From: KACC-23026 sp963829575
GTDB lineage: Bacteria; Bacillota; Bacilli; Bacillales; Sporolactobacillaceae
DNA length: 64,000 nucleotides
NCBI GenBank assembly: GCA_963829575.1
Contig: CAWHJF010000012.1
Location: forward strand, 62,001 to 126,000
Direction of reading: 5' to 3'
This document shows positions 59,954-64,000 of this stretch, piece after piece (position 1 is the stretch's first letter; every line of letters begins with the position of its first letter). The notes under the pieces were generated by a model. It did no database searches and was not told the DNA's origin. It saw only the letters and a list, made by a program, of their open reading frames with translations. The translations under genes and the position numbers were made by a program.

Positions 59954-61468
59954 ATGGGTCTTAAAAATCGACTTGTAAAATGGGCGTCCATAACTGGAGT
60001 AGTCGCACTCACTGCCTTTTTGCCAACACTTTCTACGGTTGCTTCTGCTACCAATTCGAAAGACAATTCGACACACAATCAACCATCAATACCAACGATT
60101 TACCATGTTTACTCAGGGCATTCGGTTATTGGCACGGTCAGCGACCCATCCGTGGTCACACAAGAGGTCAGTGCTTTGACGCATCAAGCTGAAACCAAAA
60201 ATCCGGGAACAAAATATGTCGTCAAACCGAGTCTGACAGTTATTCCTGAACGGACTTTTGACCCTTCTTATAATAATAAAGGTGTCACAGAAACTTTAAA
60301 GGATAAATTGTCAGTGGTTCCGGCAGCGATTGGGATCTACGTTAACAATAAACCTATTGCGTATGTAAATAACAAAGATGACGCAACCCAAGCGGTTCAA
60401 GATTTTGAGAAACAGTTTTTACCGAATCAAACAGAGAAACAACTTTCAATGACGAAGGATTCGTCAACAGACTCATCATTGAATCTCACCTCACCAGACA
60501 CAACGTATAAAATTCAATGGATGGATGATCGTCCAGGCGATACGAATAACGATCCTCAATTTTTGGGTATTCAATTCAAACAAACCATAGCCTATAAGAG
60601 TGTTCCAGCAGAATCGGTTCAAACATTGAACCCACAAGATGTCGTGAAGTTGTTAACAAAAGGGAAGTTGGTCAACGCCACTTATAAGGTGAAGGCAGGA
60701 GACACGCTTGTAAGTATTGCGCATCAGTTTGGGTTCAAGCTCTCTAAGTTGCTTCAACTGAATCCAGCCTTAAATTCTAATTCTGTCTTACATATAGGGG
60801 ACTCCGTAACAGTCAAAAAGCCAAAACCGTTGTTAGACCTTCAAGTGGTGCAAAATGTAAAGAAGAATGAAACCATTACGCATACAACAGAGTATAAAAA
60901 GTCTAATAACCTCTACGTTGGTCAGAAAAAGGTGCTACAACAAGGTCATGACGGGCAAAAGCATGTTGTCTATAAAGTCACCAAAGATAATGGAAATGTG
61001 ATTTCAAAAGAAACCCTTTCTGAAACGGTTACCACAGATCCTCAAAATGAAGTGGTTGAAGTTGGAACGAAGGTTATTTCTTCACGAGGCACAGGGCAGT
61101 TTGGTTGGCCGACTGAAGGTGGCGTTATTACAAGTACATTTGGAATGCGTTGGGGCGCTTTTCATAAAGGGATAGATATTGCAGGTGTATCCAATCGCTC
61201 CATCCTAGCAGCCGATAACGGTGTTGTAGAATCAGCGGGTTGGGACAATGGTGGATACGGGAACCGAGTGGTCATTAATCATAATAATGGTTTTAAAACC
61301 ACCTACAACCATATGTCCAAAATACTCGTTCATGCCGGCCAAGTGGTTCGAAAAGGACAAGTTGTTGGAATCATGGGTGAAACCGGTGATGCAACAGGTG
61401 TCCATTTACATTTTGAAGTCATAAGAAATGGCCAAATTGTCAATCCAAGTCGTTATGTTCATAGATAA
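59954..61468 (+). CDS. secreted LysM-G5-M23 cell-wall endopeptidase
   Basis: 504-aa secreted protein that should cut peptidoglycan cross-bridges or stem peptides. Signal peptide (VALTAFLPTLSTVASA), an unassigned region to about 240, LysM (about 243-290, YKVKAGDTLVSIAHQFGFKLSKLL in parts), G5-like domain (about 292-372), then an M23 domain with zinc motifs HKGIDIAG and HLHFEV. ATG 59954 has TTTGGAGGAA upstream. Located directly before walRK, whose regulon in Bacillus is made of such hydrolases; a terminator separates them. Confidence 0.93.
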   Translation: MGLKNRLVKWASITGVVALTAFLPTLSTVASATNSKDNSTHNQPSIPTIYHVYSGHSVIGTVSDPSVVTQEVSALTHQAETKNPGTKYVVKPSLTVIPERTFDPSYNNKGVTETLKDKLSVVPAAIGIYVNNKPIAYVNNKDDATQAVQDFEKQFLPNQTEKQLSMTKDSSTDSSLNLTSPDTTYKIQWMDDRPGDTNNDPQFLGIQFKQTIAYKSVPAESVQTLNPQDVVKLLTKGKLVNATYKVKAGDTLVSIAHQFGFKLSKLLQLNPALNSNSVLHIGDSVTVKKPKPLLDLQVVQNVKKNETITHTTEYKKSNNLYVGQKKVLQQGHDGQKHVVYKVTKDNGNVISKETLSETVTTDPQNEVVEVGTKVISSRGTGQFGWPTEGGVITSTFGMRWGAFHKGIDIAGVSNRSILAADNGVVESAGWDNGGYGNRVVINHNNGFKTTYNHMSKILVHAGQVVRKGQVVGIMGETGDATGVHLHFEVIRNGQIVNPSRYVHR

Positions 61469-61473
61469 TGGTT

Positions 61474-61506
61474 ATAAAAAGTCGATCTTACGCAGATCGG
61501 CTTTTA
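61474..61506 (+). terminator. intrinsic terminator after the M23 gene
   Basis: AAGTCGATCT/AGATCGGCTT stem, loop TACGC, then TTATTTC. Confidence 0.8.
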
Positions 61507-61639
61507 TTTCATTCACAAATAAGAAGAGTATTAAAACTAATTTGTTTCAAATACGTGTTGTGTTAAAATAAAGTGACTAATTTTTTTTAAAATCACTAGA
61601 ATTATGTTGTGAGAGTATAGAATAAATAAGTTGATTATA

Positions 61640-61733
61640 AAATTAGCCTAAAAGGAATCCGTTCTAGGAATAGTAAACGGTCATACAAGGCGGATCGTTT
61701 AGAGGACTTGGCACAAGCCAAGTTTTTCTAATA
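61640..61733 (+). repeat. interspersed intergenic repeat, copy 4 of 4 (diverged)
   Basis: The last 31 nt (AGGACTTGG-CACAAG-CCAAGTTTTTCTAATA) match the end of the other copies almost exactly. Upstream, TATAAAATTAGCC, TTCTAGGAATAGTA and AAGGCGGATCG align with their body at lower similarity. It lies 90 nt before walR. Confidence 0.75.
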
Positions 61734-61824
61734 AGAAAACCCTTTATCATCCTAAGATCCAACAGTATTTGTAGAAGGTTTGATTCATCCATTTTCTATT
61801 AAGAGGTCTGGGAGGAAAAGTACT

Positions 61825-62529
61825 ATGGATAAAAAGATTTTAGTTGTAGACGATGAGCAGCCCATCGCAGATATTCTGGAGTTTAACCTTCGAAAAGAAG
61901 GCTATCAAGTGGTCTGTGCTTATGATGGTGAAGAAGCGCTACAAAAGGTTGAAGAAGAGCAACCAGATATCGTGTTATTAGATGTTATGCTTCCCATTCG
62001 AGACGGAATGGAAGTGTGTCGAGAGATTCGAAAAAAATATGATATGCCGATCATTATGTTAACGGCTAAAGATACAGAAATCGATAAAGTTCTGGGTTTA
62101 GAGATGGGGGCGGATGATTATGTGACAAAGCCCTTTAGTAATCGCGAATTAATTGCCAGGGTGAAAGCCAACCTCCGTCGCCATTCATCGGAGCCCTCAA
62201 AGGAAGAGGAGTCTACAAACGATCTAGTGATTGGAAGTTTAGTGATCCATCCTGAGGCTTATAAGGTGACGAAACGCGGGGAAGAAATTGATCTCACGCA
62301 CAGAGAATTTGAGTTGATCCATTATTTAGCCAAACATATTGGACAAGTTATGACGCGTGAGCATCTTTTGCAAACGGTTTGGGGTTATGACTACTTTGGT
62401 GATGTTCGTACCGTGGATGTGACGGTCCGTCGACTCCGTGAAAAAGTGGAAGATAATCCTAGCAGACCGCTTTGGATCATCACGCGACGAGGTGTTGGGT
62501 ATTATCTTAAAAATCCCGATCAGGAGTAG
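61825..62529 (+). CDS. walR: essential response regulator WalR (YycF)
   Basis: 234-aa OmpR-type regulator controlling cell-wall metabolism genes. Receiver with DDE in VVDDEQPIAD, phospho-acceptor Asp in VLLDVMLPIRDG, Thr in MLTAKDTEID and Lys in YVTKPFSNRE; winged helix with LTHREFELIHYLAKH and VRRLREKVEDNP. I chose ATG 61825 (MDKKILVVDDE) with GGGAGG upstream; the frame from 61780 lacks a site. walK begins 7 nt after its stop. Confidence 0.97.
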   Translation: MDKKILVVDDEQPIADILEFNLRKEGYQVVCAYDGEEALQKVEEEQPDIVLLDVMLPIRDGMEVCREIRKKYDMPIIMLTAKDTEIDKVLGLEMGADDYVTKPFSNRELIARVKANLRRHSSEPSKEEESTNDLVIGSLVIHPEAYKVTKRGEEIDLTHREFELIHYLAKHIGQVMTREHLLQTVWGYDYFGDVRTVDVTVRRLREKVEDNPSRPLWIITRRGVGYYLKNPDQE

Positions 62530-62536
62530 AGCTTGA

Positions 62537-64000
62537 ATGAATAGAGTGGGTTTTTTTAAATCAATCCAGTTCAAAGTCGTTCTGATCTATACACTGCTGA
62601 TTTTACTTGCAATGCAATTGATTGGGGTTTACTTCACGGATCGTCTCGAGCATGCGTCTCTGGATAATTTTTCGAAGTCGCTAGAAAACCAAGCCAATTT
62701 ATTATCCTATAATATTAGTGAGACTATGAAGGAATCCGAACAAAAAAATTCGACGGATCAGAAGGCTTTAATGGATAGCATTCAAAGCCAGTTGAATGAA
62801 GTCCGAGATATGATTGATGTTCAAGTCATTGATAAAAATGGAACGATTTTAGGGGCCACGGGTCAAGATCAAACCATTATAGGAAAACGTACGAGAGACG
62901 ATAAAATCATTAATGACATGCTTAACTCAACTGGGTATAAAAAAAGAACAGAATATAATAGTCAAACCAAAACCCGGATGATGGTTGCAACAATTCCAAT
63001 CACTGTGGGAAATGATAAACAAGCGCTACTTTATATGGAAAAGTCATTGGACAGTTTATATAATAATTTGCGCGGGGTTAACCAGATTTTAGCGACGGCA
63101 ACGGGCTTCGCGCTTCTTTTTACGGCCCTTTTAGGCTATTTTCTGGCTCGGACAATCACCAAACCATTGGCCATGATGAAACGCCAAGCGTTGGCTGTCT
63201 CTCAAGGGGACTTTTCAAGACGGGTCCGAGATTATGAAGACGATGAGATTGGTCAATTAGCCCAATCCTTTAATAACATGACAGAGCGGCTCCAAGAGGC
63301 CAATGCTACGACGGAGGCTGAGCGCCGTAAGCTTAGATCTGTTCTGGCGTTTATGACAGATGGCGTGATTGCAACGGATCTCTATGGCCATGTGACGCTC
63401 ATGAACAACCGTGCTGAGCAATTGCTTCATGTCTATCGTCAGAATGCTTTAGGAGAGTCGATTTTAAAACTCTTAAAATTAGATGAGGAGCACCAACTAG
63501 ATGACCTCTATGAAATGAAGGAATCGCTCATTCTTGACTTGAGCAGTGAATTCCAACGTTTAATGGTTCGGGTTAATTTTTCCGTTGTTAAAAATGATGG
63601 GAATAATGGTTTGATTGCGGTCCTTCATGACGTCACGGAACAAGAACAGATTGAAGAAGAACGCCGTGACTTTGTGGCCAACGTCTCTCATGAACTCCGT
63701 ACACCACTTACAACCATGAAGAGTTATTTGGAGGCATTGGCGGATGGTGCAATAGACGAGCCTGCTCTGGCTCAAAAATTCCTTGGCGTCACACAGACCG
63801 AAACCGATCGTATGATTCGTCTTGTTCGGGATCTTATGCAGTTATCGAAATTGGATTCCCATGATGAAGGGTTAGACCGGGAGCGCTTGAATTTTATTGC
63901 TTTTTTACAAGGGATTATTGATCGGTTCGAGCTTTCTAAGACTCAAACCATCCAATTTGAGAGAAAGCTACCTAAGCGAGCGGTCTACGTTTTGATTGAT
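62537..64000 (+). CDS. walK: essential sensor histidine kinase WalK (YycG), 3' end outside window
   Basis: 488 codons visible. Membrane helix 1 (VVLIYTLLILLAMQLIGVYF), extracellular domain of about 145 residues, helix 2 (ATGFALLFTALLGYFLA), HAMP (RTITKPLAMM...), PAS (MTDGVIATDLYGHV), then the H box FVANVSHELRTPLT with the phospho-acceptor His. The ATP-binding domain is cut off by the right edge. ATG 62537 has CAGGAG upstream. Works with WalR in sensing cell-wall state at the septum. Confidence 0.97.
   Translation, partial: MNRVGFFKSIQFKVVLIYTLLILLAMQLIGVYFTDRLEHASLDNFSKSLENQANLLSYNISETMKESEQKNSTDQKALMDSIQSQLNEVRDMIDVQVIDKNGTILGATGQDQTIIGKRTRDDKIINDMLNSTGYKKRTEYNSQTKTRMMVATIPITVGNDKQALLYMEKSLDSLYNNLRGVNQILATATGFALLFTALLGYFLARTITKPLAMMKRQALAVSQGDFSRRVRDYEDDEIGQLAQSFNNMTERLQEANATTEAERRKLRSVLAFMTDGVIATDLYGHVTLMNNRAEQLLHVYRQNALGESILKLLKLDEEHQLDDLYEMKESLILDLSSEFQRLMVRVNFSVVKNDGNNGLIAVLHDVTEQEQIEEERRDFVANVSHELRTPLTTMKSYLEALADGAIDEPALAQKFLGVTQTETDRMIRLVRDLMQLSKLDSHDEGLDRERLNFIAFLQGIIDRFELSKTQTIQFERKLPKRAVYVLID

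Overview
The window is a replication-origin neighbourhood of a low-G+C, endospore-forming Gram-positive bacterium of the order Bacillales. The evidence is the gene order rpmH-dnaA-dnaN-yaaA-recF-remB-gyrB-gyrA on one side and rnpA-yidD-spoIIIJ-jag-mnmE-mnmG-rsmG-noc-soj-spo0J on the other. Sporulation-linked genes (spoIIIJ, yyaC, noc, spo0J), WalRK, GdpP, T-box leaders and PerR, Fur, LexA and PurR type operators agree with this. The order matches Bacillus subtilis closely but not exactly (yidD lies inside the rnpA operon, and a GGDEF-EAL-PilZ gene and an orphan CheW-like gene are present). I would guess a Sporolactobacillaceae/Bacillaceae relative, but the sequence alone does not fix the genus.

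Layout. 1-1.4 kb: start of an SPC-type (P1B-4) metal-efflux ATPase running off the left edge, with a perfect PerR box and a near-perfect Fur box between it and a small unknown gene. 1.5-5.8 kb: ykyB, then a 3.6-kb block bounded by an intact tRNA-Arg and a 54-nt copy of its 3' part. The block contains a PAS-PAS-GGDEF-EAL-PilZ gene headed by a c-di-GMP-I riboswitch. 5.9-9.7 kb: ppk and ppx (polyphosphate). 9.9-11.2 kb: tRNA-Ser, a small HD-domain hydrolase and a cold-shock gene. 11.2-17.7 kb: serS (with T-box), pdxT, pdxS, dacA, guaB. 18-20 kb: yaaC and an HD-GYP protein. 20.3-29.7 kb: gyrA, gyrB, remB, recF, yaaA, dnaN, dnaA, all pointing left. 28.1-30.2 kb: bipartite oriC, with an AT-rich unwinding element between dnaA and dnaN and a DnaA-box cluster upstream of dnaA.

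Right of oriC most genes point right: rpmH, rnpA, yidD, spoIIIJ, jag, a second DnaA-box cluster, mnmE, mnmG, rsmG, noc, soj, spo0J (two exact parS sites), a DUF554 protein, yyaC (reverse), a YkvI-like transporter, a NarL-type two-component pair, glyS (T-box), yyzM, ychF, rpsF-ssb-rpsR, an orphan CheW-like gene and a cation-diffusion facilitator (both reverse), gdpP-rplI-dnaB helicase, purA (PurR operator), tRNA-fMet, tRNA-Phe, tRNA-Thr, a LysM/M23 cell-wall hydrolase, walR and the start of walK. Genes are mostly co-oriented with replication away from oriC.

The least expected features are these: the self-contained c-di-GMP module (riboswitch, cyclase-like, phosphodiesterase and PilZ domains in one transcript) in a tRNA-bounded block; an interspersed ~130-bp intergenic repeat family with four copies ending in a common hairpin; a second, shorter shared repeat at two loci; an extra DnaA-box cluster between jag and mnmE; a LexA-like box before rpsF-ssb-rpsR; and a partial duplication of the promoter and 5' end of the initiator tRNA. 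No CRISPR array, insertion sequence or phage gene was recognised.
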